Positions 1 to 6,812 are shown, counted from the first letter of the stretch. The stretch is DNA of 9,416 bases from Tangfeifania sp. (GCA_018400515.1 JAGYMR010000097.1:1-9416); one strand, 5' to 3'. Numbers and translations are program-made. Notes: generated by a model not told the origin, from the sequence alone.

Positions 1-81
1 TTTTATGGATAATTAATTAATATAATTAGAATAAATGATTATTCAATTTTTTAAAAGCGGGGGTGGTATTTATGGAGAGGG

Positions 82-2313
82 TTACTTTTTTATGATCCGG
101 ACCGTTTCTGAAAGGCCGTTTTGGAGCGTTATCCGCAGCAGATACAATCCGGGCCTCCGCGGGTGCATATCGATTTCCCCTTGGCGGGAATCAACCGGTT
201 CAATTTGAAGCAGCCGCATGCCCGATGAGGAAAAGAGTTCAACAGTAGCGATTGTATGCGGGGAATGCAGAAAAAGTCTGCCGGACACCGGGTTGGGATA
301 GGTTGTGGTAACAGGCCGTTTCTGGAAGTTGGTTCCTGTTGCCAGGACGCCGTTGTTGATTTTAAAGCGGGCAGCAAAATTTTGGAAGTATTGGTTGGCA
401 ATATCCTCTGAATGAATGATCAGTGTATTTTCATCGTTGGTTTCATTGGCACTGTTGCTCCAGTTATGGCTTCCGGTAAGGACCAGGGGATCAAGGCCCG
501 GGGAATCATTATCAATGACGGCATATTTGTTATGCATTGTACCGGATGCAGCGTCATCGAATACATAATGGGAACTGCCGAGAGCACTGCTGAGGATGGT
601 GTTCACACTTCCCGAATTATCGTCCGCTTTATTGGTGAGCACATGGACATCCACCCCTCCTTCCCGGGCATTTCTGATGGCCTCGGCGATATCGGTACGG
701 GTGATGAGCATGGTGGCCACGTTCATATTCTTATCGGCCGATGAAAGGGCATGGATCAGCTTTTGATTGGTTTGGTCCGACGGACTGAAGTAACATTCCA
801 CCCGCTGTCCGCCGATGATAAATTCATGGGGCGTGTTGTCTTTCTTGTTTTCCCCGAACCGGGACCGGGCTTCATCGGGCTGCAGTCCCTCACTGCCCCA
901 CATCTCCTCAAATTCGATTTGGTAAGCCCTGGCAAGTGCCTGGTCCTGTATGAACAGGATGTTATTGGCATCGGAATGGATCTGGTTGTAGGTGAGGTTG
1001 GTTGAACCACTCCAGACCAGCGGTTTGTCGGGGTTGGATGTATTGGCATCAATGACTGCGAATTTGTTGTGCATGATCCCGCTGCGGTCATTCTCCCGGG
1101 GCCTTTCCAGTACCGGAATGGCTGCGTCAAGGTCATAGACCCCCGAATGGGAGGTGCTTCCGCAGGTGATCACCCGCACATCCACCCCCCGCCGGCGGGC
1201 ACGGTTCAATGCTTCCGGTATGCTGGCCCCGCTGATACTGCTGATATTGTAAATGGCCATATCAATGGATTCAGTTGCCCGGTCAAGGACAGCGACAAGG
1301 GTGTCATCCATGTAGGGGCCGATATTTTGGGCAACGGTCTGGGTGGCATAGGATGCATCCACATTGCTGTTGAAGTAGGCGCGGATATTTCCGGAGGAGT
1401 TGGACTCGGTGGCATAAGCTGCAACGGGGGCAAAAGCAGTGTCGGCGGAAAGGTAGGAGTAGATGCGGGAAAAGACCACCTCCCCCGGCTCCAGGCCTGA
1501 AAAGTTCAGTTCCTGCAGGTAATTTCCGTTGGAAGGGGTAACGGTGCCCGTAACCTTTTGGGTCCACCCCCCGGGCTCGGGCGTCGTCCCGTAAAAGGCC
1601 TCCGGTGTTGCCTCCGCATCGGTCTCCCACTGCAGGGTAAAACCGTTTTTGGTGATGTTCTGAACCGTCACCGGTGAGAGGATATTGATGGCTCCTTTGA
1701 GGATGATGTCGTTCATGTCGCGCGGAAACAACTGGTAGCCGGGAGGATTGTATTTATTATACTGGGAGCAGATCGCGACCAGGTCGATGGTGCCGGAGGG
1801 AATCTTTTCTTCTTTGATAGCTTCCGCTTCCCGGTCGATCCGAATTTCAAATGTATTCTCCCCGTCACTGAGGGTGTAGTTGGTCTCCGCTTCGAAAGTC
1901 CCCGAAGAATTTACGAAAGACACGTTGTTAATGCGCACCAGCTGGCTTTCATACGCTTCGCCTATCTGGCCGGCTGTCAGTACTTTGGGTTCCGGCAACG
2001 GTTTCCCCGAAGCGTGCCGTGTGAATGTTGTTACAGGGTCCAGTTCCAGCAGCCCTTCAAAATCTTTCAGGGCGCCTGATATCGTGACCGAGTCGCCCCG
2101 CTGCAATTCACCGAGTGAACTACCATAGGCCGCAAGTCCGGCGGTTTCATCCTGGAAATAACGGATCGGTCCCAGTTCAGGTCCATTGGTAACAATGCCG
2201 CTGACAGTAACCGTCTGCCCCGGCCCCTGATCCCGGGCCTCTTCAATGTTTTCCTGTGCCACAACTCCTGTAGAAAGGAGCAGTGTTGTAATTAAAATCA
2301 ATAAATTTTTCAT
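82..2313 (-). CDS. Secreted double-HKD phospholipase D/nuclease-like protein with OB-like, FnIII-like and T9SS sorting domains
   Basis: Probably an exported phosphodiesterase, most likely a nuclease, released or surface-anchored through type IX secretion. Numbering is from the ATG at 2311-2313 (743 residues). Residues 1-20 form a signal peptide (MKNLLILITTLLL, then VVAQ). About 22-98 and 120-203 are beta-rich stretches resembling OB-fold domains of secreted nucleases; the second ends in a LFPRDMNDI signature. About 212-303 looks like fibronectin III. Two PLD domains follow: HNKFAVID (H415, K417, D422) with WSGSTN, and HNKYAVID (H594, K596, D601) with TGSHNWSN, so both half-sites have intact H-x-K-x4-D. 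The tail from YPNP (672-675) to IIKK is a T9SS type A sorting domain. An in-frame ATG at 2328 would add five residues (MSHLH); I prefer the inner start because it gives a cleaner signal peptide, but neither has a Shine-Dalgarno. The substrate is not determined: DNA, RNA or phospholipid are all possible for HKD enzymes. The gene is separated from its neighbour by 279 bases and may be transcribed alone. Confidence 0.9.
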   Translation of the reverse strand: MKNLLILITTLLLSTGVVAQENIEEARDQGPGQTVTVSGIVTNGPELGPIRYFQDETAGLAAYGSSLGELQRGDSVTISGALKDFEGLLELDPVTTFTRHASGKPLPEPKVLTAGQIGEAYESQLVRINNVSFVNSSGTFEAETNYTLSDGENTFEIRIDREAEAIKEEKIPSGTIDLVAICSQYNKYNPPGYQLFPRDMNDIILKGAINILSPVTVQNITKNGFTLQWETDAEATPEAFYGTTPEPGGWTQKVTGTVTPSNGNYLQELNFSGLEPGEVVFSRIYSYLSADTAFAPVAAYATESNSSGNIRAYFNSNVDASYATQTVAQNIGPYMDDTLVAVLDRATESIDMAIYNISSISGASIPEALNRARRRGVDVRVITCGSTSHSGVYDLDAAIPVLERPRENDRSGIMHNKFAVIDANTSNPDKPLVWSGSTNLTYNQIHSDANNILFIQDQALARAYQIEFEEMWGSEGLQPDEARSRFGENKKDNTPHEFIIGGQRVECYFSPSDQTNQKLIHALSSADKNMNVATMLITRTDIAEAIRNAREGGVDVHVLTNKADDNSGSVNTILSSALGSSHYVFDDAASGTMHNKYAVIDNDSPGLDPLVLTGSHNWSNSANETNDENTLIIHSEDIANQYFQNFAARFKINNGVLATGTNFQKRPVTTTYPNPVSGRLFLHSPHTIATVELFSSSGMRLLQIEPVDSRQGEIDMHPRRPGLYLLRITLQNGLSETVRIIKK

Positions 2314-2592
2314 ATGGAGATGACTCATTATCGGTTGTTTAAAATCAAAAAAACACGGGTCCGTTTTTTTGCTCTCACCGGATCAGAATGGCCGCGTCCG
2401 TAATCCTAAAAGCGGATCCCGAATCAGCGGATAAATATAAAAAATCCATGGATCTTTGCCCCTTTTTAAGGAAAATCCTTCAGGAAATGCCTGCGCGGAA
2501 GGAGAAGCCTGACAGCCCATGGCAAATGCAGGGATTTTACAGCCGGGGATAATTCGCCCCTCTTTCCGGGTGGTGTTATTTCAAAAAGAGCA
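2314..2592. other. Intergenic region upstream of the PLD-like gene
   Basis: This 279-base stretch separates the two T9SS-tagged genes, both on the minus strand. I see no credible coding sequence. It holds a possible weak terminator near 2347-2370, a 10-bp palindrome ATCCATGGAT at 2444-2453, a small AAGG/CCTT hairpin near 2468-2480, and a GGGG/CCCC hairpin near 2544-2560. No perfect TAnnTTTG element is found on the minus strand; the nearest is TATATTTA (2439 to 2432), about 120 bases before the start codon and without a TTG at the right distance, so no promoter is called. Confidence 0.5.
2347..2370 (-). terminator. Possible weak intrinsic terminator after the mini T9SS protein
   Basis: Read on the minus strand, a short GC stem (ACGGACCCGT) is followed by GTTTTTTTGATTTT, with a matching A-run on the other side. 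The stem is short and has a mismatch, and it lies over 200 bases beyond the stop codon of the 122-residue gene, so the call is tentative. Confidence 0.3.
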
Positions 2593-2961
2593 TTAAAGCG
2601 AGGAGACAATCAGTTTTTTGATGACAATTTTGTTTTCGCTTGTTCTGACGCGGAGGAAATAGATGCCGTTGGGCACCTGGTCGAGTTTCAGTTGGTATTT
2701 CCGGGTTTCGAATGTTGTTTTTTGCTGCAATACCTCTTTCCCGGCAATGTTGATGAGGTGTATTTCTGCGATCCCATTTTCTTCCATTTCCAGGGTCACG
2801 GACCCTGTCTTGCAGGGATTGGGATAAACCCGGAGTTCATAAGGCGAAAGTTTTTTTTCTTGCATATCCGGTGCCTTCTGCATTTTCTCCGTTTCAGGCT
2901 GCCCTGAAAGGACCGGCAAAAACAAAAATATTCCTGTTATCAGAAGAAAAAAATGTTTCAT
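2593..2961 (-). CDS. Small exported protein: signal peptide plus T9SS type A sorting domain
   Basis: A 122-residue protein. Residues 1-20 are a typical signal peptide (MKHFFLLITGIFLFLPVLSG). Residues 21-43 are a charged linker rich in Glu, Lys, Gln and Met. From VYPNPCKTG (45-53) to the C-terminus is a T9SS type A sorting domain, with the usual IHLINIAGKEVL strand and the NGIYFLRV motif. After signal-peptide removal only about 25 residues precede the sorting domain, so there is no room for a conventional cargo domain. A cysteine (C50) directly after YPNP is less usual. The gene lies 54 bases downstream of kdsB on the same strand and may be co-transcribed with it; no separate promoter was recognised. 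Function unknown. It could be a secreted mini-protein, a remnant of a larger T9SS substrate, or a surface structural peptide. Confidence 0.8.
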   Translation of the reverse strand: MKHFFLLITGIFLFLPVLSGQPETEKMQKAPDMQEKKLSPYELRVYPNPCKTGSVTLEMEENGIAEIHLINIAGKEVLQQKTTFETRKYQLKLDQVPNGIYFLRVRTSENKIVIKKLIVSSL

Positions 2962-3015
2962 GGTGCATTAATTTACCATTTCTCTTGCACAAAAACAAAT
3001 AGCATGCCTAATTTT

Positions 3016-3753
3016 TTACTGAATCATTTTAATCGCGTTTTCCAGATCTTCCGGTGTATCGATACCGATGCTCTGGTGTTCAGTCACGGCGGTTTTTATT
3101 CTGATCCCGTTTTCCAGCCAGCGCAGTTGTTCCAGTGCCTCCACCCGTTCGAGCCTGCCATGGGGCAGTTGTGTAATTTTTTGCAACACCTGTTTTTCGT
3201 AGCCATACATTCCGATATGTGCCCAGAATTCAGCCACTATCAACCAGTTATTCTCCTTTTCCCCGCGGACAAAAGGAATAGGGGAGCGACTGAAATACAA
3301 AGCGTTATCATTTTTATCAATGACGACTTTTGGGCGATTCGGATTAAAAAGTTCATCCGCGGTTTCAATTTTTTTGATGAGCGTGGCAATTTCGGTGTCT
3401 TTTCCGAAGGCGGCGGTAAGTTTTTCAATTTGTTCGGCACAGATGAACGGTTCATCCCCCTGAATGTTGATAACCCCATCGAAGGAGGTCTTTCCTTCGA
3501 GAATTCGTGCGGCCTCCGCGCAGCGATCGGTGCCGCTCCGGTGAATCCCACTGGTTTTTAACACTTTACCTCCAAACTGCTCCACTGCTTCAAAAATGCG
3601 CTGGTCATCGGTTGCCACCCAGACCTCCTCCAGTGCTGCGGCGGCATTTTCATAAACCCACTGGATAATGGGTTTATTTTTCAGGATCGCCAGTGGTTTC
3701 CCCGGGAAACGGGTTGATTGAAAGCGGGCGGGTATGATGGCTATGAATTTCAT
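3016..3753 (-). CDS. kdsB: 3-deoxy-manno-octulosonate cytidylyltransferase (CMP-Kdo synthetase)
   Basis: Activates Kdo with CTP to CMP-Kdo plus pyrophosphate in the cytoplasm, the donor for the inner core of lipopolysaccharide. The product is 245 residues, the normal family length. Visible signatures are the N-terminal nucleotide-binding loop IPARFQSTRFPGKPL (7-21, with R10, R15 and K19), NIQGDEPF (96-103, with the metal-binding Asp100), RSPIPF, HIGMYGY (179-185), EALEQLRWLENG (205-216) and GIDTPEDL near the end (Asp232). The start at 3751-3753 is chosen because MKFIAIIPAR is the normal KdsB N-terminus; the reading frame stays open upstream to an ATG at 3840, but those 29 residues run back into the shared control region. 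It is divergent from the sigma-54 activator/lptE operon. A 7-of-8 match to the Bacteroidota -7 element (TATCTTTA, minus strand 3775 to 3768) lies just upstream but would leave a very short leader. Confidence 0.96.
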   Translation of the reverse strand: MKFIAIIPARFQSTRFPGKPLAILKNKPIIQWVYENAAAALEEVWVATDDQRIFEAVEQFGGKVLKTSGIHRSGTDRCAEAARILEGKTSFDGVINIQGDEPFICAEQIEKLTAAFGKDTEIATLIKKIETADELFNPNRPKVVIDKNDNALYFSRSPIPFVRGEKENNWLIVAEFWAHIGMYGYEKQVLQKITQLPHGRLERVEALEQLRWLENGIRIKTAVTEHQSIGIDTPEDLENAIKMIQ

Positions 3754-3911
3754 GTTGTTTTTTTGTGTAAAGATAGCTAATATGGGGAAATTCAGCAGGG
3801 AACCGGGTCCAAAAAAGGTTAAAAGCAAACTATAAATCACGTATACCCGCGAAAAATTGTAAATTTGTGCCTGAAAGAAAAACGGATCTAGTGGATACGA
3901 ACAAGATGAAC
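3754..3911. promoter_or_regulatory. Shared divergent control region between kdsB and the lptE/secG operon
   Basis: About 150 bases separate the kdsB start from the start of the plus-strand operon. The plus strand has a perfect TAnnTTTG element (annotated separately). The minus strand has TATCTTTA (3775 to 3768), one base off consensus, close to the kdsB start codon. No convincing operator or -33 element was found, and only a poor sigma-54-like match (see rejected items). Confidence 0.45.
3860..3867 (+). promoter_or_regulatory. Bacteroidota-type -7 promoter element TAAATTTG
   Basis: TAAATTTG matches the housekeeping sigma consensus TAnnTTTG of Bacteroidota at all fixed positions. Transcription would start around 3872-3875, giving a leader of roughly 35-40 bases before ATG 3912. 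No TTG -33 element lies at the usual distance. The last G of this element is also the first base of a GTG (3867) that opens the longest reading frame, which argues that GTG is not the start codon. Confidence 0.55.
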
Positions 3912-5141
3912 ATGGATATTCAGGGAATAAAACAACGTTTTGGTATCATCGGAAATTCCCCCGATTTGAACCGGGCAATTGAAGTGGCGGTTCAGGTGGC
4001 CCCGACAGATCTTTCGGTGCTGATTTCGGGGGAGAGCGGTACCGGGAAGGAGATGTTCCCGCAAATCATCCATCATTTTTCGAGCCGGAAGCACGGGAAG
4101 TACATTGCTGTGAATTGTGGTGCTATTCCTGAGGGGACCATTGATTCCGAACTTTTCGGACATGAGAAAGGAGCTTTTACGGGGGCGCTGGCCGACCGGA
4201 AAGGGTATTTTCATGAGGCCGACGGCGGCACCATTTTTTTGGACGAGATCGGCGAACTGCCCCTGTCAACCCAGGTCAGGCTTCTGCGGGTGCTCGAGAC
4301 GGGGGAGTTTATCAAAGTAGGTTCTTCTAAAATGATTAAGTCCGATGTGCGCGTAATTGCAGCCACGAATGTCAATATCCCGGAAGCCATTGACGAGGGA
4401 AAATTCAGGGAAGATCTTTTTTACCGGTTAAATACGGTTCCCATCAATATTTTACCATTGCGGCAGCGCCCTGATGACATTCACCTGTTGTTCCGCAAGT
4501 TTGCCCGGGATTTTGCCGAAAAATACCGGATGCCTCCGGTAAGGCTTGATGAAGAGGCCCGCATCCTGTTGCTCAATTACCGGTGGCCGGGAAATGTCAG
4601 GCAGTTGAAGAACATAACGGAACAAATTTCCATTATTGAGCAAAACCGGGACATTACAGCCGACGTTTTAAGAAAGTATCTCCCGGCGGCTTCCTCCCAG
4701 AATCTTCCGGCCGTTTTTTCCAAAAAGGAAGAAGCATCCTATGCCAATGAACGGGAGATTTTGTATAAGGTATTGTTTGATATGAAACACGACATGAATG
4801 ATCTGAAAAAACTGGTCCTTGACCTGATGGAAAATAAGGAGTCGCCGATTTCAGGAGATCAGGCCCGGATCATTCAAAATTTATACGATTCAGAGGATGT
4901 TGAAATGCCTTCTGAAGACCGGGCTTCAAGATCGTTGCATTTGCAGCAATTGGATAAAAGCAACATCCAGGATACGGAGGAGGTGGTGGAAGAGTCGCTT
5001 TCGCTCGAAGAAAAAGAGATCGAACTGATTAAGAAAGCTCTCGACAAGCACAATGGCAAACGGAAATATGCGGCCCGCGAGCTGGGAATTTCAGAGCGGA
5101 CACTCTACCGGAAAATTAAGGAGTACGACATAAACAATTGA
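3912..5141 (+). CDS. Sigma-54-dependent Fis-family transcriptional activator, no receiver domain
   Basis: An AAA+ enhancer-binding protein that should drive open-complex formation by RpoN-RNA polymerase. Numbering from ATG 3912 (409 residues): Walker A GESGTGKE (40-47), the sigma-54-contacting loop GAFTGA (87-92), Walker B GGTIFLDE (105-112), sensor I IAATN (149-153), arginine-finger region REDLFYRLN (166-174) and sensor II WPGNVRQLKN (225-234). After the AAA+ core comes a long, partly acidic linker (about 245-365), then a Fis-type helix-turn-helix (about 370-405, NGKRKYAARELGISERTLYRKI). There is no N-terminal receiver, PAS or GAF domain: the AAA+ module starts almost at once, so the protein may be constitutive, controlled by level, or controlled through the linker. 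ATG 3906 would add two residues; GTG 3867 is rejected because it overlaps the -7 element. It leads the operon with lptE, the TPR gene and secG. A homologue in this position is, from memory, common in Bacteroidota; its targets are not evident here. Confidence 0.93.
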   Translation: MDIQGIKQRFGIIGNSPDLNRAIEVAVQVAPTDLSVLISGESGTGKEMFPQIIHHFSSRKHGKYIAVNCGAIPEGTIDSELFGHEKGAFTGALADRKGYFHEADGGTIFLDEIGELPLSTQVRLLRVLETGEFIKVGSSKMIKSDVRVIAATNVNIPEAIDEGKFREDLFYRLNTVPINILPLRQRPDDIHLLFRKFARDFAEKYRMPPVRLDEEARILLLNYRWPGNVRQLKNITEQISIIEQNRDITADVLRKYLPAASSQNLPAVFSKKEEASYANEREILYKVLFDMKHDMNDLKKLVLDLMENKESPISGDQARIIQNLYDSEDVEMPSEDRASRSLHLQQLDKSNIQDTEEVVEESLSLEEKEIELIKKALDKHNGKRKYAARELGISERTLYRKIKEYDINN

Positions 5142-5144
5142 TTG

Positions 5145-5660
5145 ATGTTTCAGCGAATTTTATTGCTTTCAGGGATTTTTTTGCTTGCGGGCGGGTTGCT
5201 CCCTTCCTGCAAGATCTCTTATTCATTTACAGGGGCCAACATATCGCCCGATGTGAAAACATATTCGGTATATTATTTTACCAACCGGGCCCGCCTTGTC
5301 AATCCCACCCTCAGCCAGACCTTCACCGAAGCCCTGCGGGAAAAGATCCAGCGGCAGACTTCACTGAATGAAATGGAATCGAACGGGGATTTGATTTTTG
5401 AAGGTCAAATTACCGGTTATGAGGTAAAACCCATGTCTATCCAACAGGAGGACCGGGCTGCTTTGAACCGTCTGACCATCCGGGTGAAGTTGAAATATAC
5501 GAACAACAAAAATCCCGACCAGAACCTGGAGCAAACCTTTACTGCCTTCGAAGATTTTGACAGCACCAGCTCACTGAGCGATGTGGAAGACGGACTGGTT
5601 CCGGAGATCATTAAGAAGCTCAATGAAGACATTTTTAATGCAACCATTGCTAACTGGTAA
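5145..5660 (+). CDS. lptE: LptE-family lipopolysaccharide assembly lipoprotein
   Basis: Outer-membrane lipoprotein expected to partner LptD in inserting lipopolysaccharide into the outer leaflet. The product is 171 residues. Residues 1-21 are a lipoprotein signal ending in the lipobox L19-P20-S21-C22, so Cys22 would be lipidated. The mature part begins KISYSFTGANI and ends DIFNATIANW, both typical of the Bacteroidota LptE-like family; the body has the alternating beta pattern of LptE, including TFTEALREKIQRQT and the EGQITGYEV strand. The ATG at 5145 follows the upstream stop codon (TGA 5139-5141) by three bases; a TTG at 5142 would add one residue and is less likely. The close spacing suggests translational coupling with the sigma-54 activator. 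With kdsB divergent next door, two lipopolysaccharide-pathway genes lie at this locus. The family call is strong; the LptD partnership is inferred from the family. Confidence 0.9.
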   Translation: MFQRILLLSGIFLLAGGLLPSCKISYSFTGANISPDVKTYSVYYFTNRARLVNPTLSQTFTEALREKIQRQTSLNEMESNGDLIFEGQITGYEVKPMSIQQEDRAALNRLTIRVKLKYTNNKNPDQNLEQTFTAFEDFDSTSSLSDVEDGLVPEIIKKLNEDIFNATIANW

Positions 5661-5661
5661 T

Positions 5662-6276
5662 ATGCAAAAAGAAAATTTTTATCAACAAACAGATAATCCC
5701 CGGTTGCTGAATGAAGCAACATTGCCGGAGCTGGAGCGTCTGACCGTGGCGTTTCCCTATTTCCAGGCCGCCTGGATGCTATACCTGAAAAACCTGCAGA
5801 TTACCGGGGATCCAGGGTTTGAAGCTGCCCTGAAAAGGGCGGCGGTTATCATTCCTGACCGGAGACAGCTTCAGCGGTTTTTATTTTTTTATCCGGAAAA
5901 GGCTGCACCGGATTATTATTTCGGGGAGACCGCTGCGGATGAAACCTCCGCCGCGGATAAACTGGAAAAAGGACGGGAGGATTCCCTGATCGATCAGTTT
6001 CTTTCATCCGGTCCTGCCCCGATAAAAATGGAACAGCCTCCGGAAGAGGAATCTGACGAACCGGAATCTCCTGAAGAAAAAGGAAATGAAATTGTGGCAA
6101 AATCTGGTGCTGAACCGGATGAACTGGTTTCGGAAACCCTGGCAATGATCTATTTTGAGCAAAAGAAATACGATAAGGCCCTGGAGGCATTTAAAAAATT
6201 ACGCTTGAAATATCCGCAAAAAAGTGTTTACTTTGCAACCCGCATTGAAGAGATCGAAAAGTTGAAGAATATTTAA
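5662..6276 (+). CDS. TPR-like protein of the lptE-secG operon
   Basis: A 204-residue protein with no signal peptide or membrane segment, hence probably cytoplasmic. The N-terminal part (about 15-80) is helical and aromatic-rich (LLNEATLPELERLTVAFPYF, then AAWMLYLKNL). The middle (about 88-150) is low-complexity and acidic, rich in Glu, Pro, Ser and Asp, and contains SLIDQFL. The C-terminus (about 153-203) has one clear tetratricopeptide unit, SETLAMIYFEQKKYDKALEAFKKLRLKYP, and a final charged helix. The start codon at 5662 follows the lptE stop by one base; the frame is open further upstream inside lptE, but that extension is coincidental. It sits between lptE and secG, an order I recall as common in Bacteroidota. 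The exact role is unknown; an adaptor or scaffold function fits the TPR, but this is inference. Confidence 0.85.
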   Translation: MQKENFYQQTDNPRLLNEATLPELERLTVAFPYFQAAWMLYLKNLQITGDPGFEAALKRAAVIIPDRRQLQRFLFFYPEKAAPDYYFGETAADETSAADKLEKGREDSLIDQFLSSGPAPIKMEQPPEEESDEPESPEEKGNEIVAKSGAEPDELVSETLAMIYFEQKKYDKALEAFKKLRLKYPQKSVYFATRIEEIEKLKNI

Positions 6277-6287
6277 TTGAATTGAAA

Positions 6288-6680
6288 ATGTATACTTTAG
6301 TAACCGTTTTAATATTTATTGTCTGTATCCTTTTGATACTGATTGTATTGGTTCAGAACTCCAAGGGAGGTGGCCTGGCTAGCAATTTTCAGTCGTCTAA
6401 CCAAGTCATGGGTGTTCGCAAGACAACCGATTTTTTGGAAAAAGCCACCTGGGTACTGGCCGTTTCCTTATTGGTTCTGTCCATTATGGGTTCCGCCTTT
6501 ATTCCGCGGCAAACGATGACAGAGGAGCAATCCCGCGTTCAGGAGCAAATCGAAACGGCCGTTGATCCCACGCAGGTTCCTGATTTTCCGACCACAGCAC
6601 CCCAGCCTGAAGGGACAAGTGAAGGAAATGACCAGGAGAATGCCCCTCCGCCCATTCCTGACCAGGGCGAAGGAGAGTAA
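6288..6680 (+). CDS. secG: Protein translocase subunit SecG
   Basis: Inner-membrane subunit of the SecYEG channel that aids SecA-driven protein export. The product is 130 residues. TM1 spans about 2-22, followed by the conserved cytoplasmic loop QNSKGGGLAS (23-32) and SSNQVMGVRKTTDFLEKATW, which is diagnostic of SecG; TM2 spans about 53-72. The C-terminal tail (about 75-130) is unusually long, acidic and proline-rich, with many Glu, Gln and Pro residues. The ATG at 6288 gives MYTLVTV, the normal SecG start; a TTG at 6282 would add two residues. It lies 11 bases after the TPR gene and is the last gene of the operon, ending shortly before an intrinsic terminator. Confidence 0.95.
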   Translation: MYTLVTVLIFIVCILLILIVLVQNSKGGGLASNFQSSNQVMGVRKTTDFLEKATWVLAVSLLVLSIMGSAFIPRQTMTEEQSRVQEQIETAVDPTQVPDFPTTAPQPEGTSEGNDQENAPPPIPDQGEGE

Positions 6681-6700
6681 AAAGAATACGAAGGGAAAAG

Positions 6701-6745
6701 AAAAGCCATCCGGCCGCCGGGAAAGCGGGCAGGTGGCTTTTTTTT
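6701..6745 (+). terminator. Intrinsic terminator of the sigma-54 activator-lptE-TPR-secG operon
   Basis: Outer stem AGCCATC (6704-6710) pairs with GGTGGCT (6732-6738, one G-T wobble), the flanking A and T runs extend it, and a run of eight T follows (6738-6745). The GC-rich interior may fold further. It starts about 20 bases after the secG stop. Confidence 0.75.
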
Positions 6746-6750
6746 GGTTA

Positions 6751-6789
6751 AAAAAAATCCCTTCCGGAAAAAGGATACCGGAAGGGATT
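6751..6789 (-). terminator. Intrinsic terminator of the FMN glutamate-synthase-like gene
   Basis: A perfect 12-bp stem, AATCCCTTCCGG (6756-6767) with CCGGAAGGGATT (6778-6789), has a 10-base loop. On the minus strand it is followed by a T-run (complement of the A-run 6751-6757), as expected for termination of the minus-strand gene whose stop codon is at 6813. It lies about 10 bases from the T-run of the plus-strand secG terminator, so the two transcripts end back to back. Confidence 0.85.
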
Positions 6790-6812
6790 CATTTTTATTT
6801 CAGGTTTGAAAA

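Noticed and set aside
1..81. Possible terminator after the PLD-like gene
   Set aside because: The region is AT-rich with only tiny AATAA/TTATT-type pairings and no GC stem followed by a T-run, so no call is made.
1069..1500. Plus-strand open frame of 143 codons inside the PLD-like gene
   Set aside because: It is antisense to a well-supported domain-rich protein, has no recognisable family, and its open length is explained by the GC-rich coding strand opposite.
2953..3561. Plus-strand open frame of 202 codons opposite kdsB
   Set aside because: It is a mirror of kdsB, whose motifs and length are unmistakable; the translated product is Phe- and Cys-rich with no domain pattern.
3824..3838. Possible sigma-54 -24/-12 promoter facing kdsB (minus strand TGA...TTTGC)
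   Set aside because: The TTGC half matches, but the essential GG of the -24 half is GA and the rest of the -24 box is poor; a single weak match in AT-rich DNA is expected by chance.
3754..3840. N-terminal extension of KdsB by 29 residues from an ATG at 3840
   Set aside because: The family N-terminus is MKFIAIIPAR at 3753, and the extension would run through the divergent control region.
5581..5661. N-terminal extension of the TPR-like protein into lptE
   Set aside because: ATG 5662 directly follows the lptE stop and gives the expected N-terminus; the upstream codons overlap the conserved LptE C-terminus.
6282..6287. TTG start for SecG
   Set aside because: ATG 6288 two codons later gives the usual MYT N-terminus and is the stronger start codon.
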